DNA from: Dermanyssus gallinae
Lineage: Eukaryota > Arthropoda > Arachnida > Mesostigmata > Dermanyssidae
Length of the DNA stretch: 64,000 bases
Assembly: GCA_003439945.1 (NCBI GenBank)
Contig: QVRM01001126.1
Span: 124,001-188,000, forward strand
Reading direction: 5' to 3'
The position numbers and the translations under genes were made by a program. Under the pieces are notes generated by a model. That model was given only the letters and a program-made list of their open reading frames with translations. It searched no databases and had not been told where the DNA came from. Below are positions 1 to 12,719 of this stretch, piece after piece (position 1 is the stretch's first letter; each line of letters opens with the position of its first letter).

Positions 1-2022
1 CATACCTTTAGCTGGCAATTGCCGATCTCCAACGTTAAATTCTGATACGGTATTGATAAAACCTTTACCTTCTTTCCTATTAAATAGGTGGGAGATAGTA
101 AAGCTTTTATTAGTATTAATTTCAAGGCCTCGGGATTTTAAAAGTGGGTCCGCAATATTAAGGAGCCGTTGGAGAGTGGATTTCGTGGAGGCTAGGAGGA
201 TGAGATCATCCGCAAAGGCTAAGCCCATAAGGCGGAAGTCATCAGTAAGTTGGTACCCGATATTAGTTTGGTCTAATTTTGAGAGAATGTCGTCGAGAAC
301 TAGATTAAATAAGAGGGGGGACAGAGGATCTCCCTGCCTAACACCCCTAGTTGGCCGAAATGTGCGACATTCTTGTCCAAATTCTATGAGAGTTTTAGAT
401 GAGAGGTACAAGCGTTCGATATAGTTAATGAATACCTCCGGGTATCCGCGAGTCCGGAGTGACCACAGGACGGAGTCATGACTCACCATGTCGAACGCCT
501 TACGGAGGTCGATTGAGGCAAGTTTGAGCTCACGTCCTGCAGACTTGGCATCGTTAAGGATACCATCCAGAACCGCAAGATTCTCGAAGGTACCATTATA
601 GGGGAGAAACGCTCGCTGGATTGGGAGAAGCTTAATAGAGTTCTGGAGGCGTCTAGAGAGAATTTTGTTAAGCGTTCGTTGTAAGTATGAACTAATAGAT
701 AGGGGTCGCAGATCGCTTGGGGATGTGGCATTGTTAATTTTAGGGATGAACGCTAAGCGAGCAGTTTCATGGGCTGAGGCAATATCGCTAATTATTAGTA
801 TGTTAAAAATACAACAGACTACTTCTAACGGGAGTTTACGGAGGGACGAAAGACAAATCCCGTCCAAGCCTAGTGCTTTAGAAGGTCCGCGGAGAGCTGC
901 GTGGGTTTCCTTTAGGGAGATAGGGAGGGAAACCTCAAAGAGATCAGAGTTGGGAGTGTATACGGGGCAAGGGAGTGGTTCAGGGGGTGGTTCTGTCATC
1001 GTGTTGGCCCAGTGTTCTACAACTTCGGTGGCCTGCATGTTGTGTATGGTGTGTTTGCCGTCCAGCACCTCATGAGCGCATTTGGATCGGTTTTGGCTAA
1101 AAAGTTTTTGAGTGGTTGCGTAGTCTTGACGTCGCTGTTGCCTTTTAGATACTCGCGCTTCAGTGGAAGGTGTTTCTCTAAAGGCACGACGTCGGAGAGT
1201 GTGTGTAAAATGTTTGTTCAGAAATTCGTTTAAGGCGATAGTGTGGTCCTCACCTGAGCAAATTATATTTGACAGATGAGTAAGGTCTGTTGAAATTATG
1301 TTGCGTTTGGGAAATGTGTTTGTGAGGGCTTGTATTTTAGATATAATAATATCTTTTTGGGATGGATTATAGGGGCCATCTGATTCAGAGTATCGAGGCC
1401 GACTACGCTCAGGAAGCTCAGATCCGTCAAGGTTGGAATCCAGGAGAGACCTCTTTTTAAGGAGGTCCTCTACCAGATCCTTATGCGCCTGAGAATTACG
1501 TTGGCCCCTAATCGCCCCAGGTGTGCGTGAGTTAAAATTAGTAGCTAAAAGGTGGTCAATTTCTCTAGGAGTTTCGTTATTATTATCTAATATAAAATCT
1601 GCTTCTAATGTTGCTAAAAGTTCACGGTCTTGTGGGTTCCATCTGGCCTTCTTAGAAGGGGGGGCTAAAATGTTCTCATTATATTCGTCCGGATGGGCAC
1701 GACGACGATGTAAATTAAGACCTGATTTAGAATTAAAGACCTTTAAGCAAGTACTAGATGGACATTTACAATTTGGCTGGGAGACGCGTGAAGTACTAGG
1801 GGGGTTAAAATTATCATTAGAAGCAGCAGTGTCATTTTGTGAGGAACTTAAAATCAAATTGTTAGTCTGTGATCGGTTAGGAGTTTGGGAGGTGGCACGA
1901 ACTTCTCGTTGATTGTGAGTCAATCTAATGTGGCTCGCGAGGCCCGCGCCAGATTTGCATACTCGCCCGCAAGTCTGGCAGCTGAGTCTTCCGGCGGTGT
2001 TGCTGCCGTCACGTGATGCCAT
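1..2022 (-). CDS. R2-clade non-LTR retrotransposon ORF (N-terminal 674 codons, runs off left edge)
   Basis: Reading the minus strand from the ATG at 2022-2020 gives 674 codons without a stop or frameshift to the window edge. Two C2H2 fingers are visible: C15-C18-H31-H36 and C87-C92-H105-H110. A Myb-like stretch with RWNPQDRE follows (Trp128), then a linker and a reverse-transcriptase domain with [18 protein letters not shown] (about 504-511), [14 protein letters not shown] (about 560) and the catalytic FADD (603-606, Phe for Tyr). N-terminal fingers plus a Myb segment before the RT are characteristic of R2-type elements, which end in a restriction-like endonuclease; that part would lie left of position 1. 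The ATG shares its first two bases with a (TA)n tract, so the true N-terminus may be truncated. The uninterrupted frame suggests a young copy. The class is secure; the exact clade (R2, Dong/R4-like or other) is inferred. Confidence 0.88.
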   Translation of the reverse strand, partial: MASRDGSNTAGRLSCQTCGRVCKSGAGLASHIRLTHNQREVRATSQTPNRSQTNNLILSSSQNDTAASNDNFNPPSTSRVSQPNCKCPSSTCLKVFNSKSGLNLHRRRAHPDEYNENILAPPSKKARWNPQDRELLATLEADFILDNNNETPREIDHLLATNFNSRTPGAIRGQRNSQAHKDLVEDLLKKRSLLDSNLDGSELPERSRPRYSESDGPYNPSQKDIIISKIQALTNTFPKRNIISTDLTHLSNIICSGEDHTIALNEFLNKHFTHTLRRRAFRETPSTEARVSKRQQRRQDYATTQKLFSQNRSKCAHEVLDGKHTIHNMQATEVVEHWANTMTEPPPEPLPCPVYTPNSDLFEVSLPISLKETHAALRGPSKALGLDGICLSSLRKLPLEVVCCIFNILIISDIASAHETARLAFIPKINNATSPSDLRPLSISSYLQRTLNKILSRRLQNSIKLLPIQRAFLPYNGTFENLAVLDGILNDAKSAGRELKLASIDLRKAFDMVSHDSVLWSLRTRGYPEVFINYIERLYLSSKTLIEFGQECRTFRPTRGVRQGDPLSPLLFNLVLDDILSKLDQTNIGYQLTDDFRLMGLAFADDLILLASTKSTLQRLLNIADPLLKSRGLEINTNKSFTISHLFNRKEGKGFINTVSEFNVGDRQLPAKGM

Positions 2023-2040
2023 ATATATATATATATATAT

Positions 2041-2119
<79 letters not shown>

Positions 2120-2151
2120 CAGATACATATATATATATATATATATATATA
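2021..2151. repeat. (TA)n microsatellite at the 5' end of the R2-like element
   Basis: About 130 bp of nearly pure TA dinucleotides with short gtttat and catatacagatac interruptions. It begins exactly where the R2-like ORF begins, so it is either the insertion target or a product of the 5' junction. Confidence 0.95.
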
Positions 2152-3186
2152 CAAAGATGATACGCAACAATTCGTGTAATAAACTGCGCAGTATGCACTG
2201 CGGGCATGGATGATGCCCTCAATAGCTTGACCGCAATAACTAAGCTGTCGGTTTGTGCAAAAGCGTTCTTTCTTATACCGAGAGAAAAGTACTCGCATTT
2301 TCGCATGTGTCAGTAGCCAGAGGCAACGTAAGGCTTGCCAGTGATTGGGGCCACTTAACGCTTTGTTCTTGTACGCCTTGGCGGAGAAGATCTAGTCCCA
2401 TATTGTTTATGTCACGCTACAGCCTATTTGATAGACTCTAGGCCACCCTATTAGAATGAGCGGCTGATATGTTCGGAGACTGTTAGTTTGCTGAAAAATA
2501 AGATGAGCTTTTAGAAGACAAACTCTAGTTGCGCACATCAGACGAAAGGAGGGCAAATCAGCGACTTTTTATAACTTTGGGTCTATACGAAATGGTTGCC
2601 GTGTGCGTAGTGTCACTGACTCTACTGAATTAGTGGCGACTTTCATACGACGAAGCCATAAAGAGTATCTTTGAAGGTTACAGGCAGGTCAAAAGATTTT
2701 ACAGTCACATACAGATTGCTCCGACACCAATCAACATAATATGACAAACAGATAATGCCAATAGGCCGATAATTTGCGATCATCAGACTAGAAATACCCT
2801 ATCTGACAAAAATGCTATTTCTAAAAATGAGTTCGCTTTTATGTTTGGAGGGTGCCACCCGTGGGTCATGAGAAGCAGTCAGCCAAATATGCCGCCCATT
2901 GCGTCCTTTTAAATAGTCGACGTGCAAATGAGTATAATGATTTCAGGTTGACGCGGCCTGTTAAATTAATTATTATTATTATTATTATTAAGACTCCCAC
3001 TCGGACACGAGTGAAAGATGTGGAGTGAGCCATCGGTGCCGTGAATTTAAACATTCACATGTATATATTAATATCCTAAATACATTTTCTTGAATAAAGC
3101 GTAATTATTATTATTATTATTATTATATTAAATCACTGGTTGCAACAATTACAGGCAAGACGGTAACAGCAGCGTCAGCACTGTAT

Positions 3187-3248
<62 letters not shown>

Positions 3249-3357
3249 TTATAGTTATTTATTATCATTGTTGAGTGAAGATATTCAAATTGCACACTAT
3301 ATTTTAAAATTAGTACGTATTGTTACTCCTCGATAATTCGGCTATCACAGGGGCTAT
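2152..3357. other. Non-coding stretch with ATT triplets and a (TA)n tract
   Basis: No coding frame that I recognise. It contains ATT/TTA triplet runs at about 2969-2989 and 3108-3127 and a (TA)n tract at 3188-3243. The rest is unique-looking, AT-rich sequence. Confidence 0.6.
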
Positions 3358-3905
3358 ATATATACAGGGTCTTTTAGGAATATTTGAAGCGCGATATGTG
3401 GAATTGTAGAGCTCGTTAAAGCAGATGTTTTTTGCAATGGAACATAGTGTTTGAGAAGGTTTGTTTCGGAGTGAGAGTGAAAGAAGATGCGACATGGTCG
3501 CTTAGAAGATAATTCGCCAAAAATGAAGTAGTTTATTAGGTTTCACGCCAAATACCTCAACATCATAACACTGCGAGAGTGTGTTAGTTTTGAGCGTTGA
3601 GTGGTCGTAGGGTAATGATTTTGAGGTATTTGGCGTGAAAGCTAATAAAGAACTTCATTTTTTGCGAATTCTCTTCTAAGCGACCATGCCGCCTCTTCCG
3701 ACCGGCCTTATATGTTCTTCAGAAGAAGAAGAATTTTCTCACGAATAAGACGGTATGCTTAGTTTCTGTCTAGAAGGACTGGTTGGCAACAGCACATTTT
3801 GTGCTTCTATGTCGGGCAAAAACACCAGTGTCACAAATTGTAGTTAGCTATTTGAATTCTCGTTTACAACAAACTTGCCAGAGAGTGCAACAGAGTGCAA
3901 TGAAA
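3358..3905. mobile_element. Inverted-repeat (foldback-like) element, family FB-1, copy 1
   Basis: The terminus begins with acagggtcttttagg next to TA repeats, followed by an arm with attgtagagctcgttaaag, caatggaacat and cggagtgagagtgaa. Near 3600 the sequence folds back: the arm containing cacgccaaatacctca (about 3490-3580) returns in inverted orientation as tgaggtatttggcgtg (about 3610-3690). The right part ends with motifs also found at 19.6 and 20.9 kb, such as gggcaaaaacaccagtgtcac. The left arm lacks an internal segment present in the other copies. No transposase frame is present, so this is a non-autonomous element; superfamily unknown. Confidence 0.7.
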
Positions 3906-4597
3906 GACGCCATATTACGCGTAAAATATAACCCATTTATTCACACAACAGACTCTCTCACTCCCTCTCACCCTGTCTTGCTGTTTCCTGCGTTATCTTT
4001 CATCCGTCGTCTCTCTCTCTTATTCGTTTTCCTTGAAACTCTTTACCATTTTTGTATTCGTAAACAACAAGCCACCAGACACGATCATTACTAATAAAAT
4101 AATTATTAGTATTATTATTGTTACTATCGCATCGTCAGCAGTTCAACGTGAACGATAAACCTCTATAGCAGTATTAATCATTTCTACATGTGGCAATCGA
4201 GGTTTCTGGGTGATGACATCTATTGAACCGAGCGACAGAGTAACATGACAATTCAACCTACAATAGTGGTGATTCTCAGTTCAATGTCATTTAGGAATAA
4301 GACCCTACTAACAGCAATCATCCCCTAAAATGAATTATTATTATAGGGACTTCCCAAGGGCGATAATTGAGTGGAACGTCAGCAATTATATGTGTCGCGT
4401 ATTCAACAGACAACGAAGAAAAGAGGAAAAACTGTGCAGATATAGCAGGAAACTCTCGTGGCCAGTTTTAGCCGTTATTGTTGTCATCATCATCGTCATC
4501 GTCGTCGACCTTCGCGTATGTAACACCAGTGTCCTGTCCAAACGCTTCCTGAGGACATCTGCTTTGCATTTGCTGAGTGCAGATACAGTTTGCCGTT
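3906..4597. other. Gene-free stretch downstream of IMPDH (probable 3' UTR and flank)
   Basis: No independent gene recognised. It lies directly downstream of the IMPDH stop codon on the minus strand and probably includes its 3' UTR. A minus-strand AATAAA occurs near 3946-3951, but it is 650 nt from the stop and I do not treat it as proven. Confidence 0.4.
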
Positions 4598-4837
4598 CTA
4601 GAAGAGTTTCTTCTCGTACGAGAAGAGTCCGTGAACGCCTCCCTCCTGTTGGGCGGACACCGTTCTCTTTTCGAACTTTACCTCACCGGAGAACATCTGC
4701 TCGCGGAGTGAGGTCACCGATCTAAAAGATCGATACAGCATACGCAATCGAAACATGTCGCTTAGATTGCGTCTAAATATATAGACGCGCAACTCAGAAT
4801 TTGAGTTCATAATGTTTTAACAGCTCTCTCTCTCTAC

Positions 4838-4881
<44 letters not shown>

Positions 4882-6326
4882 TTTATATTTATGTTACTAG
4901 AGCGGTAATGGTTATTTACTTATCCTGACATTTCTGCGCATATATATATATACTTGTTAACGATGTCTAATTATACACGCACACGCTTATAAGAGACAAC
5001 AACGGGCTAGTGGTCTAGTCTCCATTACCTCACTCCAATGTCCTGACAGCCGTACTTGAGACCTGTGATGAGGTACGGCACGTAGCGATGAATCGACCCC
5101 TTGTCCACGATCGTTCCTGTAACACCTTGCGCGACCTTGACTTTGTCCTTTTGACTCTGGTGGTATCTGCAAAATACCGACAACACACCATGTACGTGAA
5201 TTAATACGTCTATTCTAAACAAAACAAGCGAAAACAGGAAAATCGTCGTTTGACTGCTCTCATTTGGTTATAAGGCATGTGTCACATGTGCATGTCACAT
5301 GTGTAGATCTTGGTGGTAGTAGCAAGTACTCAATTGAAAACCTTGAGCACTGAAGTTGGGGATGGGTTCCATGTGAACAGTAGTTTATAGTGGGTCAGTC
5401 GGTCCTAAGCTTATGATGAAACATGTGCGCAACTTCGCAATTCTCTCTACCCTCTCTTTCTTTCTCACTTTGGCTTACCTACTCCAACTCCAGCAAACAA
5501 TTAAATAACCCATCTCAAGACTTTGCTGAGATGGGTTGTTTAATTGCTTACTTTCATACAGTAATACAGTCATACTTTATATTCGTAGACTTTTTAGGCA
5601 ACTCGACTGGATAGCCACTGTGGCAGCCTTATTCTAGTATATCATAGCGGTATAAACGACTTCGAACGTTATCCTCACAATCACAATTGTCGGCAAGAGG
5701 GTTTAGTTTGGGCCTACCTGGAAAGGGAGCCTTTTCCAGTGTCCATCGCGTCGAGAGATCCCATTCCACGGTACTTCTTCAGGCGCACCCCATCCGAATA
5801 GAAGTACTCGCCAGGCGATTCCGTGGTGCCGGCAAGCATCGAACCCATCATTACGGCAGACGCTCCCATCGAGAGCGCTTTGATAATGTGTCCCACTGAG
5901 CTGACGCCTCCGTCAGCGATGCACGGCACTCCAAATCGACGTGCGTATTCAGCCACCCTACACAATCAAACACAAAGGTGGCAACAATATGAATACATAT
6001 ATATATATATATATATCGCAAGCTACATCTGCGGTTCGGGCGAAAACTGGGAAATGGGGAGATCACTGGCGGATGGGATACTGAGAGAGAGAGACGACAC
6101 TGCTTACAGAAGGCCGGGTTCACAGGTTAATAGGCGAAATGTGTTCGATGAGGTGGAGAACTCGAGAGTGACCACGGATGCGTGGATCTCTAATAGCTGG
6201 GCATAAACAAAGCGCCCCGGGTGGGGCCGTCCGTTAGAGCTAAAGCGAGCCATGCTAGCATGTTCAATTCAATCTGGTATTCTCGCAACTAGTAGGTGTC
6301 TCCAACTATAGGTTTTCCCATATGTA

Positions 6327-6378
<52 letters not shown>

Positions 6379-7568
6379 TATATATAAACAACGTATCCGA
6401 ACAAACATCGCTCCACAAGCACTACACTTTATAAAATGACGTGTTCTACCTGCAAAACAGTATCTAATCGTTCACTTAACGCCGAGTATTTAACGCCGCA
6501 CTTTAGATTCGAAACCAACTCCCTGCCAACTTACCGATAGACGGCAGTTGCCTGAGGCCGGCCGCACGCCATCACCTCCTGCGTGATACAGATCGAGCCG
6601 GAGCCCATGCCCACACGGAGGCCATCGCATCCCGCCTCAATGAGGTTCTTGGCCTGGGCTGATGTGACAACATTTCCACCAATCACCTCAATCCGCGGGT
6701 AGGTCGACTTAATGAACTTGATCATGTCGATCTGATACTTGGAATTGCCCTGCGATGAGTCGAGAACTATGACATCAACGCCGGCGTCGACTAGACGCCT
6801 CAGGCGTTCCTTGTCCGTCTCCCGGGTCGAGATCGCAGCCCCCACCAACAGCTGCTTGTTCTCGTCCTTCGACGCGTTAGGGAAATCGCGGTTCTTCTTC
6901 AGATCTGTCCGAGCCATCAACGATACGAGCTCGCCCTCCGTGTTGACGATCGGCAGTTTGCCCTTTTTGCTCGTCTGCAGGATGACGTTCGCCTCGGTAA
7001 GCGTGATCGTGTTTGGAGCGGTCACTAGGTCTTTCAGCGGGGTCATGACTTCCCGCAGAGGCTTGTTCAGGTGCTCGTCGGCCAGAAAATCGATGTCTCT
7101 CGACGTCACGATGCCCATCAGCTTTCCGCCGACCCTACCATTCTCGGTGATCGGCACCCCACCAAAGCCGTACTTGGCTTTGATCTCGAGCACGTCACTG
7201 ACGCAGTGGTCTGGCCCCAACACCTTCGGGTCGTGGATGAAGCCATGCTTGTACTTCTTCACCTTCTGCACCTCATCGGCCTGAAACTCCGGCGTGCAGT
7301 TGTGGTGGATAATGCCGATGCCACCTTGCAGCGCCATTGCAATGGCCATACTGGATTCGCTTACAGTATCCATGGGCGACGACACGAGAGGCGCGTTTAG
7401 GGTGATATTCTTTGTAAGCTTCGAGGTCAGTTCGACCTCGTCGGCCGCAAAGTCAATGTACCCGGGAAGAATTAGGAAGTCATTGTAGGTAAGGCCATCG
7501 CCCATGCCAATCAGCTGAGCGGCCGTATAGCCGTCATCGCTGGACACGGCGTGCTTCGAGGCGGACAT
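4598..7568 (-). CDS. IMPDH: Inosine-5'-monophosphate dehydrogenase, four coding exons, complete
   Basis: Catalyses NAD-dependent oxidation of IMP to XMP, the committed step of cytosolic GMP synthesis. Coding exons (minus strand): 7568-6535, 5957-5718, 5166-5029 and 4721-4598; all introns are GT-AG and all three junctions have matching phase 2, giving 511 residues (vertebrate IMPDH is 514). Visible landmarks: N-terminal [14 protein letters not shown]; two CBS domains at about 115-235 inserted in the TIM barrel; nucleotide-binding LDSSQGNS; the active-site loop GSGSICITQ with catalytic Cys327; the flap region ending in RGMGSLDAM; and the C-terminal [15 protein letters not shown]. The start ATG (7568-7566) gives the usual N-terminal length. 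A CAG acceptor at 7587-7585, just upstream, implies a further 5' UTR exon that I could not place. A hairpin and a short (TA)n tract lie in the introns. Function is very secure. Confidence 0.97.
5498..5546. repeat. Short inverted repeat in an IMPDH intron
   Basis: Arms 5498-5517 and 5527-5546 (20 bp, one mismatch) around a 9-nt loop, within the second IMPDH intron. Function unknown; it could be a small MITE relic. Confidence 0.6.
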
Positions 7569-7587
7569 GTTTGGCTTTTTTTTCCTG

Positions 7588-8861
7588 AAACGCCAAATGA
7601 GATCGTTAGTATAAAACAAAGAGTCAATCGTTGATGTCTGCAAAGACGCCCCTAGGTGACCGACCGTGCTCTTAATAGTTTGCCAAATAAGCGCATCTCA
7701 TAAAATATAAGAAAGTTCAAGCTCTCTAATATAGAGACGACATAAGCGCCTTTGATTTATCCATTTGCTTAGTACAATTTTAGCCTAACTGTGACAGCAA
7801 ATATACATTATGTTTGCGTATAATTATGCTTGAGCGTACGACAAGGTAGTGCGCCATAAAAATGATACCGCAAATTGTAGTTATTCTAGCTAGCAAAATT
7901 AATTATGCAGGATATGAATAATAGTTAGAAGTAGGAAAGAAATAGCTATTAGGTTTCCTTTGTAGATTCTACGCAATCAAATAGTCAATTATAACAACCA
8001 ATATTCATCTATCTGTACATATATAGCAACTATTTCACTCTTCTTGAGCGTGCCAAAGCATTTTTGTATTTTACTGCTCTATTAATGCAACTGAAGTACA
8101 TATTGACCCAGTTGCTGATCTACTAATGGGTCAAAACGTTCGTGCCTTGGCTCAGGTTTAGTTTTTTCACACCGAGCGAATAGTCTGAGGAGCCACCTCT
8201 CGGTGATCGTTCTATGCCGTCACGCTCACAGAGCCTGTAACCAACCATTTTGCCAGGCGTATAATCAATGGATTAATCAAACGTATGCGATATGTGAGGT
8301 TTAGTTGCTACAATAATCCTACACATCTCAACAAAAAAATTCTGCGTCTAGAACAGACGTATTCGCACAGCTGGAATATCTGGGATTATATTAACATAGG
8401 ATGTTTGCGTCCTACGCTTCCCCTCATATAAGCCATACAACAACGCAGCATTAGGCTTACGACGGGTATGTAGCCCTTTAAAAGTGTGCGGTGACCGCAC
8501 TTCTAATTTCGGCGTATGCTTCTCTCTCTCTCTCTCTCTCTCTATTTATCTCACTACTTTATATCCCTCTGTTAGCTTCATAGACGCGCATTGTCGCTCT
8601 GTCTGCTTGTTTGCTGTCTGCAGAAGCACTGTAAGCGGCACCTGGCAGCTCGTTGGCAATCAACAGCAGTAACTGACGTCCCTCGAGTTAACTGAAACCA
8701 GTAACCAGTTCGGCGCCTTCTCGGCGGCCGCACAGTGTATCAATGGGTTTCCCCGATCAGCCCTTCCCACTGCCTGCCTGGGGTACTCCCAGCACTAATG
8801 ACCCTTGCGTGCACACAGAGCAGAAGCGGCAGTGGGGTCAGCATCAATTGTAACAGAAGCA
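7588..8861. other. Upstream flank of IMPDH, no gene recognised
   Basis: Probably contains the 5' UTR intron, the non-coding first exon and the promoter of IMPDH, because a splice acceptor lies just upstream of the ATG. I could not place the first exon. A (CT)n tract occurs at about 8521-8543. Otherwise unique sequence. Confidence 0.4.
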
Positions 8862-9050
8862 GTGGCGTGGTGGTGGCTTAAGTCTGCGCCTCGCATCCGG
8901 AGGAGACACATCAGAGGTGCACGGGTTCGAGCCCCACCGTTGCACATTCGTATTTATGGGGGTTGCCCGTCTATGAAGCGATCAGTGAAAATCAGTTCCG
9001 TGGACGTTAAATCTTGCTGACTGAGGGTCAGCCCGAAAACTTTACTTTTT
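8862..9050 (+). mobile_element. tRNA-derived SINE, family A, copy 1
   Basis: Matches the better-preserved copies at 36739-36920 and 40415-40592. It shows an A-box-like gtggcgtggtgg, a B-box-like gggttcgagcccc, the body motif gtatttatgggggt, the conserved ccgtggacgttaaatcttg and the terminal gggtcagcccgaaaacttta. Several small indels show that it is older than those copies. Confidence 0.8.
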
Positions 9051-9860
9051 AGCAGAGATAGCAGCAGCAGCAGAAGTAGTAACAACAACAACAATAACAG
9101 GACGTTGCCTGTGGTGATCGGAGACCTATTACAAGGACGAATACGACGACGACGACAACAACAACAATAGCAACAGGAACGGCGACGACGACGACGACGA
9201 GAAGAAGACGATTCAACTCACAGATGCAGGGCAGAAATGCGTACGAGCAGCTATGTTCCTCTGCTCGGAGCGCACAAGTTAACAACAACGAGCACAACCA
9301 GCGAACCAACCACCAACCAACCAACCGACGACCGGCAACCGATGACCTGGACGACTGACGGAACTCAACGCCGGCGTCCCGTAAAAGAGGTCGCGCTCGA
9401 TCACCGCGGGATAGCGGGGAATGCTGCTGCTGCTGTCTTCGCGTGCCGTTGCGCGTTGGGTTGGAGAGCGAGACTGACGATGATGATGATGTCCCCCCAC
9501 TGGTGGCACTGGTGGTGGCACTTCTCGTTCGTTCTCGCCCGCCGGTCACAACCGGCCAAGGATAAGATAGCATCGACGATAGATCTATCCAGTGATAGTG
9601 GTGTGGTCTTACGCTAGATAGCGCGCCGGGTGGTAGCCAGCTAGGTAGGTAGGTAGGTTGATAGATTAATAGACAGATAGATGGGCAGATGCAGATAGAT
9701 GAGGAGGCAGCGAAAATGGATTTAAAAAACGAGATTGTCATCTGATAGGATGCCGCGGCGGCGGCGACGACGACGACGACGACGGGCGCGAAGATGTTGG
9801 GCTCGCTATTCCTGCCAGATAACCCGCGCACGCTACCATGGTGGGAGTGATGATGGCGGC
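9051..9860. repeat. Triplet-rich low-complexity region
   Basis: Dense short runs of AGC, AAC, ACG, GAT and GGC-type triplets. Open frames on both strands here encode biased low-complexity peptides and no recognisable domain. I see no gene. Confidence 0.6.
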
Positions 9861-10088
9861 GTTGTTGTTGTTGTTGCTGCTGTTGCTGTTGTTGTTGTTG
9901 CTGCTGTTGCTGTTGTTGTTGTTGCTATTGTTGTTGTTGCTATTGTTGTTGTTGTTGCTATTGTTGTTGTTGCTATTGTTGTTGTTGTTGCTATTGTTGT
10001 TGTTGTTATTGTTGTTGCTGCTGTTGCTGTTGTTGTTGTTATTGTTGTTGCTGCTGTTGCTGTTGTTGTTGCTATTGTTGTTGTTGCA

Positions 10089-10121
<33 letters not shown>

Positions 10122-10146
10122 GCTATTGCTGTTGTTGTTGTCGTTG
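9861..10146. repeat. (TTG)n/(TTGCTG)n trinucleotide array
   Basis: About 286 bp of TTG triplets interrupted by CTG, CTA and TTA triplets. Every frame is homopolymeric (poly-Leu, poly-Val, poly-Cys or their antisense), so it is not treated as coding. It is complementary to the (CAA)n array at 10530-11020. Confidence 0.95.
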
Positions 10147-10529
10147 GTGCCGCCGCCGTCCCGTCGTAGCGACGCAAGCAGATCCGAATCGGCGACATTA
10201 ACGTGTTGTCGAAAGTTGCCGGCCCACCCCGACGAACGGGGTTCTGGATCGTAGTAGCGGCAGCAAAGGCCAAGCAATGCGCGGGCGGCAAAAGGCGAGG
10301 CAAGAGAGAGAGAGAAAGAGAGAGATAGATAGAGACAGAGTGTGAAACGGGCAGAGATGAAGAGACAAAGAGAAAGAGCACGCCTAAAGTGCGTACTCGA
10401 ATACGTCGACAGACAGAGAGATAGACAGACAGACGCAAGTACCCATGAGCCCGTACCTAGCTGCCTACTACATACGTGGGCTGCCGTGTCGAAACAGGTT
10501 TAGAAGCTACGTGTCGCACGCAAAACGAC
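10147..10529. other. Spacer between the two triplet arrays
   Basis: Unique sequence with a (GA)n/GATA-type purine tract at about 10300-10340 and further GACAGA repeats to about 10435. No gene recognised. In a hairpin of the flanking arrays it would be the loop. Confidence 0.6.
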
Positions 10530-10955
10530 GGCAACAGCACCAGCAACAACAACATCAACAACAGCAACAGCCACAATAACAGCAACAGCAACAACAGCAT
10601 CAGCAACAGCAACAATAACAGCAACAACAGCATCAACATCAACAACAGCAACAACAACAACAACAACAACAGCAACAACAACAACAGCAACAGCAACAGC
10701 AACAACATCAACAACAGCAGCAACAACAACAACGACAACAACAGCATCAACAGCAGCAACAACAGCAATAACAGTAACAACAGCAACAGCAACAACAGCA
10801 ACAATAGCAACAACAGCAACAACAGCAACAACAGCAACAGCATCAACAACAACAACAGCAACAACAGCAACAACAACAACAGCAACAACAACAGCAACAA
10901 CAGCAACAACAACAGCAACAATAGCAACAACAGCAACAACAACAGCAACAACAGC

Positions 10956-11007
<52 letters not shown>

Positions 11008-11020
11008 GCAACAACAACAA
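10530..11020. repeat. (CAA)n/(CAG)n trinucleotide array
   Basis: About 490 bp of CAA triplets with CAG and occasional CAT, CCA or TAA. The glutamine frame is cut by TAA triplets (as in cacaataacag) and so is not a polyQ exon. The Asn/Ser frame is open only because of the repeat. Confidence 0.95.
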
Positions 11021-12719
11021 AGATCACGGCGGCTACCAGGCGTCGGTGCCTCTCTTGTTTGTTCCTGCGAGCAGAGACTCGGCGATAAGAGGGCAAGTAT
11101 GGTCTATGCACGTAAACATGAACCTTTCATCGTCACCTCGTTCTGTTCCAACAGCACCATCATCGTCATTATCGCTGTTATCATTAGTAACATCATCTCC
11201 GCCATGACCACCACCTACTGCCTCGAAAACTGCGCGTACTACGACGCGATCGACGTAGCCTACGTAGCATTTTGACGGGTGACTTGAGGTATCAGTAGCA
11301 TTCGGTTGTTGTCGTTGCTGTTGATATTGTTGTTGTTGTTGCTGTTGCTGCGGTTGTTGTTATCATGGCCATTGCATTTGCTGTTGTTTGTTTGTTTTTG
11401 TTATTATTGTTGTTATTATTGCTGCTGCTGTTCTCGTCGTCGTTGTTGTTGTTGTTTTTGTCGCCATAATCAGCGTATCGTTCTTGAGAACAATAGAGAA
11501 TTGAAGCGGTTTAACAACAGATGATAGCTATGCATAGCCGCGAACACTACGCCAACTGTCACGTATAACCCCTAATGATGACCCTTGGTATACACGTATG
11601 TACAATTCTCTTCCTGCTTGTATCGACGCTCCCTGTTAGCCGTCGGTGCTATCTTGCCGTGGTTGACATAACCGTTGGAGTTTCTACTGTTTGCTTGAGG
11701 CTGCTGTTGCTGTAGTTGTTGAAGTTGTCGTATTCATTGCTGATACTGTTGTAACTGCTGCTGCTGCTACTATTATAGTCATTGCTGGGCCTGCCGGTAT
11801 TATCTTTACTTCTCTCAGTCTTGCTAATCTATTGCTGCAACACTAATCTATTACTGTGACTGCCGCAACAAACATGTCGAAAACAACCCTCATCCAACGC
11901 AATCCTTAATCATCGAAACCCTTCAAGCTTGCTGGTAAGCTTAAACATATACTCGCATGTACGCAATACCCGGCAACAACAAGAAAACTCACCACTCCTG
12001 CTTGACAGAATAATAACAACAACGGTTAATACTACTTACTGCACTAACATCGAACAAGTACACGAAGTACGAAAAGCAATGCTTTTTTTTCTTTTTAAAG
12101 TTTCAAACGTGGTTTATTCAACGGAACTGCATTTTGCAATGCTTAAGTTCTCGGTAAATAAAAATGGTTACATAATAAATCAGTCACCGAGACAAATGTC
12201 ACACTCGACAATATTTCTAAGAATGCTTTGAATAAGCGCAATTACACAATAAGCATCGTCACAAGGATTTCTATACAGCGTTTGTTACAATGTACAGCAA
12301 TAGATGAGGCAACACGCGCTCACATATACGCGCAAGTGAATTGATACACTCATACAGCATCTATATAATACACAACGACATCAGGTAAAAACACACTGAA
12401 AAATTAAAAACAAATTTAATTTAGGAAGATGATCCCTTATAAAAAGCACTAATAATCCATTTCTAGGAATCCTAGCCCAAGTTTCGGGCAGGCGGCATGC
12501 AAGTGAGTGTTGACTAGTCTTCAAGGACACTGAGGGCACTGCGAAAGTTGTTGCACGCCTAGCTGATGTCCGATTTGAGGTAGGAATTAGTGGAAACGCA
12601 ATCTCCGTTGGTACAATACCTCGCGAAATTTGATATGCTAGCATAGAAGCCCGTTTTACGGCGCACACGTTCTCGGGAGACAATTGTCGCTCCATTGGCA
12701 TCATTAATAAATTCGATCT

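Noticed and set aside
53..1912. Several plus-strand open frames at the left edge
   Set aside because: They are antisense to the continuous R2-type RT frame, which has recognisable domains.
2013..2306. Frames encoding alternating Tyr-Ile peptides, here and at many other places
   Set aside because: Translations of (TA)n microsatellites.
6739..7284. Plus-strand frame of 181 codons
   Set aside because: Antisense shadow of IMPDH exon 1.
9738..11207. Long frames of poly-Leu, poly-Val, poly-Asn or poly-Ser
   Set aside because: Produced by trinucleotide repeats; the polyQ frame of the CAA array is interrupted by TAA.
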